Shown: positions 13,001 to 26,002 of the stretch, in pieces
How positions within the stretch are numbered: position 1 is the stretch's first letter
Layout: every line of letters begins with the position of its first letter
Source of the DNA: Saururus chinensis
Lineage: Eukaryota; Streptophyta; Magnoliopsida; Piperales; Saururaceae
NCBI GenBank assembly: GCA_035235625.1
Contig: CP141140.1
Span: 25,688,685-25,752,684 of the forward strand
Length of the DNA: 64,000 nucleotides
Reading direction: 5' to 3'
Translations under genes and position numbers: made by a program
Notes under the pieces: model-generated
The model's database searches: none
Told to the model about the DNA's origin: nothing
Seen by the model: the letters and a program-made list of their open reading frames with translations, nothing else

Positions 13001-14952
13001 AAACACCCCAAACCAAAAAACCGACCCGGACCAGGAGTTGTTCAGAGAACAAAATTGGAGTTTTTAAATTAAACAAAAAAATTAAAACGAGACCAACCAG
13101 GAGCAGCGGGCTCTGTGTGTGATAGTCATAATGTTCCTTTACTCACTACAGAGCTTTAGCGTTCTGTTGCACGTAAGTCTGAACAAACCTAGTTTTATAA
13201 CTAATTTAGATCGAGCCAACGTAGTTGTACTGTTGGTTGCCTAAGTACGTATTGGATAACAACTACAATGTCATTTTAATGCGATCGGATCCGAGTGTAG
13301 TTCTACTTAACGTCTATTATATGCATCAGGCATCACAAAATCATATATGTTAAAATACGTATAACTTTATATCTGAATAAATCATTCGGAGTCAATACGG
13401 AAATCTCATAAATAATCGGAGTCGAACGGAAGTCAATAAATCAACGGAATCACACATCCCACTCTATCATAGAGCGGAGCAGAACATACAACAGAGACAA
13501 ACTAGATCATATCAGATCATATCAGATTCATCTTACCATAACAGATTGTATCATATCAGTTTGGAGCATATCAAATCAAAATAGAGTATTTCAAAGATTG
13601 GATCAAAATGGAACATATTAAATCAGATTGAATCAGAACAAATCAGGATCCATCAGATCATATCAAATTATAAATCTTAATTAGTATATTAATAATACTA
13701 AGTAAGATGTGCATGTATATACAACATATTAAATCAGAAAGTCAGAAAAGCTTACTCCCCTATAGTTCCTGAAGCCACTGCATTGGGAGTTGCTCATTTC
13801 TTTAGGGCATCCTCCCTTTCAAATTTGGAGACAGCAAGCAGAACCTCCTCTTGCTCCATTGTGTTTGAAAGTGGCAGACAGACACTCCCTTTAACATAGG
13901 ACATTTCACTCGTTGTTGCCCAAAGGCGACAGACATAATCTCACCTTAACCCGGGACACTTTACACTTCCTGTAGTCATAGGCGGCAGACAAAACCTCCC
14001 CTACCCGAAGACACTTTTCTCTTAATGCGCCTGTAGGCAACGGACAGACCTTCCCTTACCTAGAGACTCTTTCATTTTTCTGTGCCCGTAGGCTGCAGAC
14101 AGAATCTCCACTTAACTTAGGGACGTTTCTCTCACTGCTTGGCCCTTTAGTGGAGGATGAAACCTCCCCTACTAGGGGCCGCTTCCCACATTGTGTTCCT
14201 ATTGTAGAACACCCTCGAATTAGCTAAGAATGTCTTTTGAACGGACAAAAACGGACTTAGAACGACCCCAAAAACTCCTTCGGAAGATTGGATGAAAATC
14301 AGAATGTATAGAGGAAAGCATGCGGGCATACGGCAGAAAAGGGGTATGTGCGCACGTACTTACACCATGTATCACATTATGATTCAACCGAATTTTGTGG
14401 TCAGTGCGTCTGACGAGTGCGGTGACGCCGTACGTATGTCGCGTGATGTGCACGTCTGCTATGCATCACGTGCTCGACGGCACAATCCTGCAGCCCATGA
14501 CATGTGGACAGCCACAATCGCATGGTGCTGCACGTCGAGAGCTTGGCTCGGCTCATGTTAATATCATCTATTCCATATTTTCTTCAATATTTTATCGTTA
14601 TTTCATTCAAATGCAATTCTAACTTCAAAACATGATAACATCTTATCCCAAAGTCAAAATCGCTCGTTCTTGGTACCTATAGACTCATATTGACGAGCCC
14701 TTTGAAACTAGACCCACATAGATAGGTTATTCTACATTTTTTAAGGGATCCCGCCTATGTGGCATGCTTCCTGAGGTCATAACTTTTGCTCCTGACTTCC
14801 ATTTTGCGTGTTCTTTGAATCATTATGTTTGTTACTCGAGCTCTACTCATATACTGGGATTCTATCCCTTGAAACCTATTAAAATTTAATTAAAATTATA
14901 TAATTACCCCTAACACTTCGGGTTAAGTGTAATTGAAACATGGGGTGTTACA
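13001..14952 (-). mobile_element. LTR (family A, copy 2) inside the CACTA-like region
   Basis: The segment ends ggggtgttaca (14942-14952) and begins near aaacaccccaaacc, the degraded counterpart of the TGTAACACC start seen at 62324. It shares with the other family A copies the order ggatccgagtgtagttct, ...atcacaaaatcatatat, a series of 'cagac...cctccc' blocks (13790-14180), gaacggac, and tgacgagcccttt...tagaccc. Both flanks are GA microsatellite (agagagag before, tagagagag after), consistent with insertion into the GA/CT part of the CACTA-like repeat, although microsatellite flanks make the target duplication unprovable. Short open frames at 14147-14622 are chance reading of this LTR. Confidence 0.7.
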
Positions 14953-15314
14953 TAGAGAGAGAGATTTAAAAAAAGCCTATTTGCGACGCTCTTTACTAAG
15001 TGGCATAAATAACAACATTTATTAAAAAATAGTTTTATACTATTTGTGACATACATAAGGAGCATTGCAAATAGTATAAATAGTAGTGAAGCTTATGATT
15101 TAGTTTAGCAACTGTTCTATCTATTTGTGACGCTTCATATAAGCGTTGCAAATTGTATAAAATTATTTTTTTAATAAATTTTACTATTCTCAATAAAGAA
15201 CGCCGCAAATAGTTGTAATAGTTGCAATGCTTCATTATAAGCGTCGCAACATTGCAACTGTAACAACTATTTACAATGCTCTTTACATAGAGCATAACAA
15301 ATAGGCTTAATTTT

Positions 15315-16365
15315 TTTAAAATCCCTCTTCTCTCTCTCACCTCACTTATCCTCTCCTCTCTCTCTCTTCTCCCTTTGTCTCTTCACTCTCTCTCCCACTC
15401 TCTATCTCTTCTCTATATACCCTCTCTCTTTTCTCCCTCCCTCCCTCTCTCTCTTCACGTACTCTCTCTACCCTCTCTCCCACTCTCTATCACTTCTCTA
15501 TCTACCATCTCTCTCTTCTCCCTCCCTCCCTCTCTCTCTCTACCCTCTCTTTGTTCACTCTCTCTTCTTCACTCTCTCCTCTCTCTTCTCTCTCTACCCT
15601 CTCTCTCCACTCTCTCTACCTCTCTCTTCTCCTCTCCTCTCTCTCTTCACTCTCTACCCCTCCTCTCTCTCTTCACTCTCTACCTCTCTCTCCTCTCCTC
15701 TCTCTCTTCACTCTCTCTCTACCCCTCTCCTCTCCTCTCCTCTCTCTCTTCACTCTCTCTCTACCTCTCTCTCTACTCTCCTCTCTCGCTCTATATCTCT
15801 CTACTACTTAGGTTAATAGCGACACAATTTCTCAAACGTTGCTAAAATATTTTATTTTATTAATTTTAAAATATAATATATAATAAAAAATTCCTAAAAA
15901 TATAAATTATTTTCTTCACCTCTATCTATCATCTCCTCTCTCATCCTCTTTTCTCTCTCCTCTCTTATTTCTTTCTCTCTTCTCTCTCTCCCCTCATTCT
16001 CTCTTCTCATTCTCTCTACCCTCTCTCTTTTATATATATATTATATATTAAAATTAATTAAAAAATTAAAATAAAATATATTAGTAATGCACTGAAAAAT
16101 GCATCACTAGTACCCTAGGTAGTAGCAACAACACTACTACCTAGGTTACTTGCAACGCAATTTCTCATTCTCTTCTCTCTCCCCTCATCTCTCTCTATCT
16201 ATCTACTCTCACTCTCTCTTCTCTTCTCTTCTCTCCACTCTCTCTCCTCTCTCTTCACTAGAGCTCTCTTTACTCTCTTATCTTTCTCTCTTTTCAGTAC
16301 TATTTCTCTTCTTTCTGTTCTCTCTACACTCCTCTCCCTCCTCTCTCTTTCTCTTACGTGCATGA
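15315..16365. repeat. CT-rich pyrimidine tracts
   Basis: Blocks at about 15315-15805, 15915-16030 and 16165-16365 are almost pure C and T on the plus strand, with local repetition of ctctctctacc and ctctcttcactctc. AT-rich spacers carrying 'gcgacacaattt' motifs separate them. The arrangement mirrors, in opposite strand polarity, the GA tracts at 2007-3210. Serine/leucine-rich open frames here are not credible proteins. Confidence 0.8.
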
Positions 16366-16830
16366 ACGTGAGCCCTAGCTCTTAAGAGGAGAGCTATAAA
16401 GTTGGAGAATTTTATTTTTTTCTTATTTATTTATTACATATAAAATAAATAAATATTAAATAAAATATATTACAATTACAAACTTTTTTAAAACATTAAT
16501 ATTTATTTATGATATATTATATATTTAAATAATAAATATTAATTTAAATAAAATAATAAAACTATGAGTGATGTTTTTTAAGCATTACTAATAGTCTTAA
16601 TTTTTTTAATAATATTACCTTTTTTATTGCGATGCTGTTTTTTTAAGTGTTGCTAATGGTACAACTATTAAGGAGGCTTTTAAAAAAACATCATTATTAA
16701 TACTATCTGCAATGCTTTTATAAACAAGTAGCAAATAGTTCAATTTTTTTTCTTTTTTTAATTTATAACTATTAACGACGCTTTCTTAAAAGCCTCTTAA
16801 ATAGTAGTAATATTAGCGAGGGAAAATTAT

Positions 16831-17404
16831 ATAAATAATTCAAAAAAATTACCAAAATAGCGAAGAATGAAAAATATTTACCAAAATGATATTCATTTTG
16901 GCCATGTAGACACCAGGTTGCATGGCTTTTTTTAAAAAAAATAAGATTTCATTCTTGAGAAGGATAAAATCAGATTTTAAGTTGATTTTGTCTTTCTAGA
17001 TAATTTTGTCCTTTACAAGAACGAAATCACCTGATTTCAGTTATTTTCGACTGAAGGTTTTAGTGCGCTAAGTGGATTTCATCCTTTACAAGGACGAAAT
17101 CTACTTAAAGGAGATTTTGTCCTTCCTAAGGATGAAATCTTGGCCTTATTTCAGCTAAAATTGGAGTTTACACTAATTTCATCCTTGCAAATGATGAAAT
17201 TAAATTATTATTATTTTTAAATTCATTAAACCCTGAAACAACCCTTATATAACCATCATATGTAACACACTAATATCCACACAACCCCTGGATCACATAA
17301 ATATCCACACATCAAGTGATTAGAAAGACTATATAATATATAAATTAGATACAATGTTCTCAAAATGTTTAGTTTACAAAATAAGTAGATAACAAGTCTA
17401 ATTA
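16831..17404. repeat. Imperfect palindromes of the aaggacgaaat type
   Basis: Between about 16940 and 17200 the motif atttc(a/g)tcctt(t) and its complement aagga(c/t)gaaat recur at least eight times, often as facing pairs (for example 17088-17101 and 17135-17150). Spacers include ctgatttcag. This lies downstream of the plant-mobile-domain pseudogene on that gene's strand. The function is unknown; it may be a terminal or subterminal repeat of a larger element containing that gene. Confidence 0.6.
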
Positions 17405-17412
17405 GCTCTACC

Positions 17413-19018
17413 TAGGGGTGTTAACGAGCCGAGCTGAGCCGAGTATTAGGCTATTTTGGCTCGAGCTCGAACTGCTGAAGCTCGGCTTGAACTCGGCTCG
17501 AAGCTCGAATAAACTCGAACCTTTCAGCTCAAGCTCGGCTCGATTTAGAAATCTAAAGCTCGGCTCGAGCTCGAGCTCGAACTTCAATAAATGAATCATA
17601 AGCCTTGGCTCGAACTGGGCTCGAACTAAAAAAATAAAAATAGTCTATATATAAATATAAAGTATATGAAGTATCACATATATTAATATACTTTTAGTAT
17701 TAAATATTAATTAATATACTTCAACAAGTATTACGACTACACCGTGAATATTTGATTATAGTCACTATAAAAGAAGAAAACTATGACAAATAAGTTTTAG
17801 TTACATATGCTAAAAAAATGCAACATTATTATTTTTCTCTCTTTATGTACATATAATCACTAAAAAAGATGTAAAAAATAAAAAATTTATTTAGGCAACA
17901 TTGTCATCTACTTTTTTGTGTTTTCTTTTCTTTACTTGCTTATAAATCACTAATAAAAAAGTTATTTTATAATCTTAGTATGCCTCTAAAAAATTCTGAA
18001 GTACATGTAAAAAGATATACATTTTGTAAGATGAGGATGGTCCCAATGCCATGCTTCAACTTTTAAAAGAATATCTAATTATTCTTTTCTAAACTAAGGT
18101 TGGTCCACAAATGTTATGCTTCTTTTAGAATTATTTTTAAGTATATTAGTGTGATATCATGTTGACCATCTATCATATACTTATAGTTTCATTTGGATTT
18201 TCAATTGAACTAATTTTAGTTCATCTTCAAGAATCAAATAGCCCTATTAATTTGGGACAAAAGGAGTATATTAGTGTTCGCGTCTCCAATATTTTTATTT
18301 TTATAAAATATATATCATATATAAAAATTATATATCCGTTATAATTTAACAAGGATATATATCATAAAAAATTTTTATGAGTTTAGACTCTCGTATGTCA
18401 GTATGAGCAAAGACATCATAGGCCATGAGATCGAGATCCAAATGCGCAAGAAGACATAAACTAATTTACCTCCCGAGTTATGTGTGTTCTTATATCGTAA
18501 TATGATGATGTATGATATCTATACTCACATAGTCGTGAGTAAACCTTGACTCATATAAATGGGTCTCATATATCAATATGATACATAGTATTAGTATATA
18601 AATATGTGATTATATGTCATTTTATATATTCCATTCGTCTTAGATTAATAACTCAATTAAAATTTTCAAAATGAACTAATCAAATAGAGCTATTAATCTA
18701 AGAATGGAGAGAGTGTTATAAATACGTATTTAAATTAATAATTATGTTTATATAAAATATGTATATATATATTATTTATATATAATTTTAAAATTATATT
18801 CGAGTTCGAGCTCAAGCTCGAGGTCGATTCGAGTAGCATCGAGTTTGAGTTTTATTCGAGCCGAGCCGAGTCGAGCAGGGGTCAGCTCAAACTCGGCTTG
18901 AACTTATTCGAGCTCGAATCGAGTTCGAGTCGAGCCTGATTCGAGTCGAGTTTAACTCGAGCCGAGCCTAATCGAGTCGAGTTTGCTCACGAGCTAGCTC
19001 GGCTCATTTACAGCCCTA
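17413..19018. mobile_element. Non-autonomous hAT-like element, 1.6 kb
   Basis: A perfect 8 bp duplication gctctacc flanks it (17405-17412 and 19019-19026), the hallmark of hAT insertion. The ends are inverted: taggggtgttaacgagccga at the left and the complement of ...ctcggctcatttacagcccta at the right. About 180 bp inside each end consists of repeated cgagctcg / gagccgag phrases, so each arm can also fold on itself. The centre (about 17640-18790) is AT-rich and codes for nothing recognisable; open frames at 17408 and 18159 are incidental. It sits at the 3' end of the plant-mobile-domain coding sequence. Confidence 0.85.
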
Positions 19019-20071
19019 GCTCTACCTCTCCTACCCCTACGACCTCGACCTCAGCCTCGATTTCAACCCCAACACAGACAGTGCTCTACTAGCTCCTCCT
19101 AATCCTTCTGATCCTCCTGCTCTGCATAAGTAACAGATGGCTCACCCAAACACGCCTTTGGAGATAATGGGATAGGATCTACATGAGCTGCTTTCTGTCA
19201 TTTAGTATATACTATTAGATTAATCGGTATCTCAACTGGCTGGGGATGAGGTAGATCTGGAGCAACTACAGATGATGAACAGGGGCGATCATGCGAAGTT
19301 AAACCTCATAAAAATAGAGGAGAACTAGGTACTACAGATGAAGATGGAATATCGGTGTAGGAAGCATGCCTCGACGGTGTCTGAGCTACCTCGTTGGTAG
19401 GATAATGTTCATGAATGTCTGTAATAACCGACTGAAGTAGTGGCAAGCTACGAAGTACATCCTCATGGTACCTAATGATCGACTAACATGATGCTAATAA
19501 GACCTCACTTGAAGTATAGGTGTTAACTACATCAGCCAAATATGTATATGTCTGCGCGGTAAACTAAGATATACAAAATAAAATAAAAATTATATAAAGA
19601 ATAAATGACAAATAAAAAATTATTATGATATAATTAATTAAGATATACTTACCAAAGCTACCTCTGACGTGCCCCAAGGTTGTTAGGTCATCTCCTCTGA
19701 ATTATTGCGTCTCTTCGTGTAATAAGAAGATATCACTTCATATATAGGCTACGAATATCACACAATGTTGTAGCCATCTCGCCTCGGATAATAGTGGCTC
19801 TCCTGTTATCCCATCGAGCAATAAATGTTGCATGATGTCCAACGCAGTTAGAAATATAGCAGCCTTGTCGAGTGATCCGATGGATAAATTCTACCGCATG
19901 AGGAGGAATTACTTGCTCTAAGTTAAATTGGAGCATCACAAGATCAGATATGTGCATCTCTACAATCTCAAAACATATGAGCGGTGTTCTAGATAGTCAC
20001 ACATGCTTTCACTCTGTACAAAGATGAGGTAACTCAGCCAACACTTCAGGCAAGTATGGCTGCCAAATGAC

Positions 20072-20206
20072 TATTGTGGACTAGTATCATGATCAGTGAC
20101 GAAGAGAGAGATGATGGCAAGATTAGTGACGGCAGAGGATTTGTTGCCGCCGACTAGTTGATTGAATGAAGGCAATGATTTTAGGAATCAATCGCTTTGA
20201 TACCAA
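20072..20206 (-). repeat. Truncated extra leader plus LTR terminus
   Basis: After the 3' LTR the minus strand continues with a PBS-like TTGGTATCAAAGCG, about 110 bp resembling the start of the internal region (shared phrases like AATCCTC, CCGTC and CTGATCAT), and then GATACTAGTCCACAATA, a copy of the LTR end. The host target duplication lies immediately beyond. The structure is best read as a second unit reduced by an internal deletion to leader plus the last bases of an LTR. Confidence 0.7.
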
Positions 20207-20551
20207 TGTTGTGGACCGAGATCCACAATGGCTTGGCTAGCCGGTAACGGGAAGGGAGGGCGCAAGAAAGGGGGGAGGAGTGGCTTGGCCGCCAGACAGG
20301 GGAGAGAGGTAGGGGAGAAGAGGAGAGGATTAGATTAATTGATTCATTCCATAAATCCACTTAGGGCATAGCCCTTACATTTTAATAGATAATCCTAATG
20401 GGCTCACTAACAGGCACCTAAGGCCCAATAACATAATTAAAAGAAAACACTAATACCCTAATTAACCTATTTACCTAAATGCCCTTATTACATAATTACC
20501 AAATTAACCTAGCACGTGGCCCCAGTGGCAACCCCTAAGACATTCACAATA
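20207..20551 (-). repeat. 3' LTR of the gene-carrying retrotransposon
   Basis: 345 bp, the direct-repeat partner of 22586-22925. Unusually it is followed, on the minus strand, by TTGGTATCAAAGCG, a second primer-binding-like site, rather than by host sequence. Confidence 0.88.
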
Positions 20552-22497
<1,946 letters not shown>

Positions 22498-22570
22498 TCA
22501 GCGCCTGGCTGAACATTAGGCAACAGCGGTAGAGGATCTGGCGGCTTTGGCAAGTGTGGTAGCCAAGGAT

Positions 22571-22584
22571 TGGCTCCGATACCA
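22571..22584 (-). other. Primer-binding site (initiator Met tRNA)
   Basis: One base after the 5' LTR, the minus strand reads TGGTATCGGAGCCA. This matches the usual plant PBS complementary to the 3' end of initiator methionine tRNA (TGGTATCAGAGCCA) at 13 of 14 positions. It fixes the transcription direction of the element as minus. Confidence 0.85.
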
Positions 22585-22585
22585 T

Positions 22586-22925
22586 TGTTGTGGACAGGTG
22601 TCCACAATTGCTTAGCTAACCGATAACAAGAAGGGAGCAGCATAGGAAGGCCGGGAAAGGGGGGAGGAGCGGCATGGTCACCGGACAGGGGAGAAGAGAG
22701 GATTAGACACAAATTGATTCATTCCATGAATCCACTTAAGGTGTAGCCCTTACATTTAAATAGATAATCCTAATATGCTCACTAATAGGTACCTAAGGCT
22801 CAATAACATAATTAAAAGAAAGGACTAATACCCTAATTAACTTATTTACCTAAATACCCTCATTATATAATTACCTAATTACCTAGCACGTGGCCCCAGT
22901 GGCAGCCCCTAAGGCGTTCACAACA
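22586..22925 (-). repeat. 5' LTR of the gene-carrying retrotransposon
   Basis: About 340 bp, clearly related along its length to 20207-20551 (shared blocks include gattcattccat, tagataatcctaat, taacataattaaaagaaa, and cacgtggccccagtggca). It begins TGTTGTGAAC and ends CCACAACA on the minus strand, a 7 bp terminal inverted repeat. Confidence 0.9.
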
Positions 22926-23389
22926 ATGACCTACATAATTTATAAGTATAATTAGTTTTTAATAACCTTACATAGCTTATATTCCTTATAATAAATACGA
23001 CAATGAAATGTAATTACCTGCAAAAGGAGTTGCTAGTCTAACTCTCTTCTATACAATCACAGAACATGTGGATTTTTGGTTTATCTTTCAAATATTCAAC
23101 CATAAGGAGTCAAATTTAACACATAAATTCAACACATCCACGTAAAACTATCTTAAAAATATAATATATATATATATACCTAGCTCCTAATAGAGCACCT
23201 TTTACTACGTGCCCCATCTCAATAGTTGGTTGGCTGACATGTAAATACTCCTATTCATCTCAATAGTTGGTCGGCCGACATGTAAATGCTCCAATGGCCA
23301 TAGCTGTATCACAAAATATCATAAAAGAATTATTAAAAATGTAAAAAAATTATACCTGTAGAAAATACTAACTTCAAATTATACTATCA

Positions 23390-24990
23390 GTTACACATCA
23401 TACGCGTGACTCGTGTCTAACACACATAAGACGCACGTCAATCCTGTTCCCTTATAAATACTCATCAATTTTCTGATTCAATTTATTCAGAAACTACTTT
23501 TCTTTGTTTCTTACTCATTTTAAGTCTGATTTAAGTCGTTTAAAAGGCATTTCTACCTAAATCAAGTGTACTAGACATCATGGCAAGGTTATTTTTTTGT
23601 TTTGAGATTTCTACAGCCTAGAAATCTGCTATTAATTTCGGACTACTCAGAGTATCATTTATTTTCTCGCTCGAAAATCAAGGTAGGGGCTTTTATCCTC
23701 TCTTAAGATAAATACTTACATTGGTTGTTTTTTAAAGTTTATATATAATTCTAGTTAAATATTTGAGTAATTTTCGTATACGCCTCTTAGATTGCCTCAT
23801 ATATTTGTTTTAACGAGGATTTATCTTTTAAATTATACTTTATGATATATGCAATATAAAAAAAGTTTAGCTTCGTCATTATTTTAATTATACGTGAGTA
23901 TGGTGAGATTGAAAGATAGTTTTATAGAACTAGTATTTTATCAAAATAATTTTAGAAATACATACAATCATGACGACCTAATTACTGAGATGAGATAGAG
24001 AAGGGGTAACTGTTTCATTAGAATGAGCGATCAACCCTTCCTTTATAATCGTTATCAGTAATACGAGCATGACTAGTAAAGGCAAGGCTGAGATTTCAAA
24101 AAGTTATTCTTTGTGAAAGATTGTTCCCATTTGAGTCAAGAAATATAAGAGATTTAATAATTTGGAGCTCAGATTGGTAGACATACTGATAGAGTTCCAT
24201 AATTGAGAGTACACAGTACAATCCAGTTTGGAATTGAATGCACAATACATATATTAGCATGGTGAGCTCCTAATGAAGGATAAGACCCGTAATTCGCCCC
24301 TAACGAATGGTAACTATCAATACTATGCACTCAAGGGTAGACAGTATCATGAGAAAACTCTCTGCTCTCTAGATCTCGGTGCCCCATTAGCACAGGTGGC
24401 TCTTCCCTCTACAAGCACAGAGTATTTTAAGGATAATTTATAGAGTAAGAAGTCGTTGCTTTGTAACCGTAGCAAATTTTTTATAATATAATAAGTATCT
24501 AGGACACTAGTAATAAGCCATGAGAGCTTACAAAGCCTAGAAGTATCTTTGATACGTAAGAAAAAGCCATGTGAAAGTTTTTTGGTGAGAGACACACCCA
24601 AACGGCTTCTTCGAAAAGTGTTATTTGTTTACCTGATTATGTGATTTACAAACTATCAGATGTTATATTTATATATAATAGGATAAGTACTCCTACTGAG
24701 TATTTTAAAATACTCACCACCCCCCAAACCTTGCAAGGCCCAGTGTAAAATAGATGTGGATAAAAGAGTATAATAAAGACACTTTTGGGAGCTTCAAATA
24801 ATGACTAAGGAGTCTACAATTGCATAAGTAGTTTCCTAAGCACAATTTTATCTTTTGGCTTGAGAAGATTTGTTCATGTCTTTACTTATGTGTCAAGCTC
24901 TGGTTATACTTTTTAATTCTTTACATGTTTTATAAAATTTTGGGCCGTGAGACCTTAAGACAAGTCAAACCTCCAAGTTCACTCCAAATT
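23390..24990 (+). mobile_element. LTR-like remnant (family A relative)
   Basis: Sequence near 23515-23590 (taagtctgatttaagtcgtttaaaaggcattt) is the plus-strand counterpart of the reverse complement of 8050-8105 in the family A LTR. A TATA-like ttataaatac lies at 23452, and a ...tcaaggtagggg block follows at 23680. Later come tgagtattttaaaatactcacc (24698) and ccttgcaagg (24729), similar in layout to the promoter-distal part of other LTRs here. Neither terminus could be fixed. The open frame 24347-24601 has no motif. Confidence 0.45.
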
Positions 24991-25261
24991 AATTATCTAG
25001 TGTCTTTGTTGATTTTAATTTTCTAATTTAGACTATTAATACATGAATAAATGAGTAAAGTTTCACAAAAATTAGTTCTAGATCTCATAAGATATAATAT
25101 ATAATTTCTCTAATAAAAGTTTCAAGTAATTGTACATAAAAATAGCAAAAATAACATATTTTATAGAAAAAGTTAAAACTTGAGAGACATAAAATCTATA
25201 CATAATGTGTAACATATGCATGTATATATTTAAAAAAATAATATACTTAATGTGTATTTAA

Positions 25262-25415
25262 GTTTTGATCGAGTTTTGAGTCAAGCTGAGCCAAATTGAA
25301 TATAAGTATGTTTGGGCTTGGCTTGACAATTTTAAGTTTGAGCTTGAATGCAAGTCGAACCGAGTCGAACTCGAACTGAGTCAAGCTTTCAAACTTACTT
25401 TAACACCCCTAGCCA
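25262..25415. mobile_element. hAT-like fragment (one arm)
   Basis: The stretch rich in gagtcaagc / cgaaccgagtcgaactcgaac ends in taacacccctag, the complement of the ctaggggtgtta terminus of the hAT element at 17413. Only this arm is recognisable; a matching left terminus was not found. Confidence 0.45.
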
Positions 25416-25900
25416 TCGCTAATGCTCATATTTTTTTAAAGTTATGCAAAATTACTTCATAAAGTTGCATATTCAACATAAGAACTCACAAAAGGTATAA
25501 ACTCCTAAACTTCTTATATAGAAACATTCACTCACAAAAAGAACATATAACCATAATCTTAGTTATGTCAAAAGGATAACGCCATACTCAAAACCGACCT
25601 GGTCCCTCACAGACCTTGAAAGTTGAGATATAGGAACAAGGATGTCATAACCAGGCTCCAAAGGAGCACTTTTCTGGAAAGTACTTGACTGAGATGGTTT
25701 TGAAGGATAAGAAGGAAATTTATCATTCTTAAGACGTGGCGGAAGGGGGACCCCCTCTGAAGATTTCCCTGTCCGGCATCTGTATATATAGAACAATATC
25801 ATTAATGAGATGAGCTTTTCCATCAGTCATTATCCTGGTCAAAACCTTATCACAAATTCTTTTTTTTCCTTTGATGACAAAGGCACCAACAGGCAAGCAA

Positions 25901-26002
25901 AGATCACAACATCAACTAGCCAAACATCATACAATCACAACAAACAAGGCAAGATCACAACATCAACTAGCCAAACATCATACAATCACAACAAACAAGG
26001 CA
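25901..26002. repeat. 51 bp tandem duplication
   Basis: Two near-identical 51 bp copies (25901-25951 and 25952-26002) starting agatcacaacatcaactagc lie in the interval between the last two recognised RGLG exons. Their near identity marks them as recent. Confidence 0.9.

Larger units (their letters stand above)
11974..16830. mobile_element. CACTA-like region, split by an LTR
   Basis: The left edge (about 11974) reads cacacaaagaaaagactattagcgaca, close to a CACTA terminus followed by its subterminal repeats. Motifs of the attagcgacactt / gtcgctaataa kind recur densely from 11990 to 12480 and again, degenerate, from 14980 to 15300, 15810-15845 and 16560-16820. Between them are G-rich (12500-13000) and CT-rich (15315-16365) blocks. 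The open frames at 12244-13076 and 15375-16365 are low-complexity Pro/Leu/Ser reading of these blocks. No transposase was seen. The right terminus is not clear; the last motif (attagcgaggg) is near 16815. LTR 13001-14952 is inserted inside. Confidence 0.5.

Noticed and set aside
12244..13076. Overlapping proline/leucine-rich open frames up to 173 codons
   Set aside because: They follow from G-rich and GA-rich repeats inside the CACTA-like region; composition alone keeps them open.
15375..16365. 156-codon Ser/Leu repeat protein
   Set aside because: Direct translation of a CT microsatellite.
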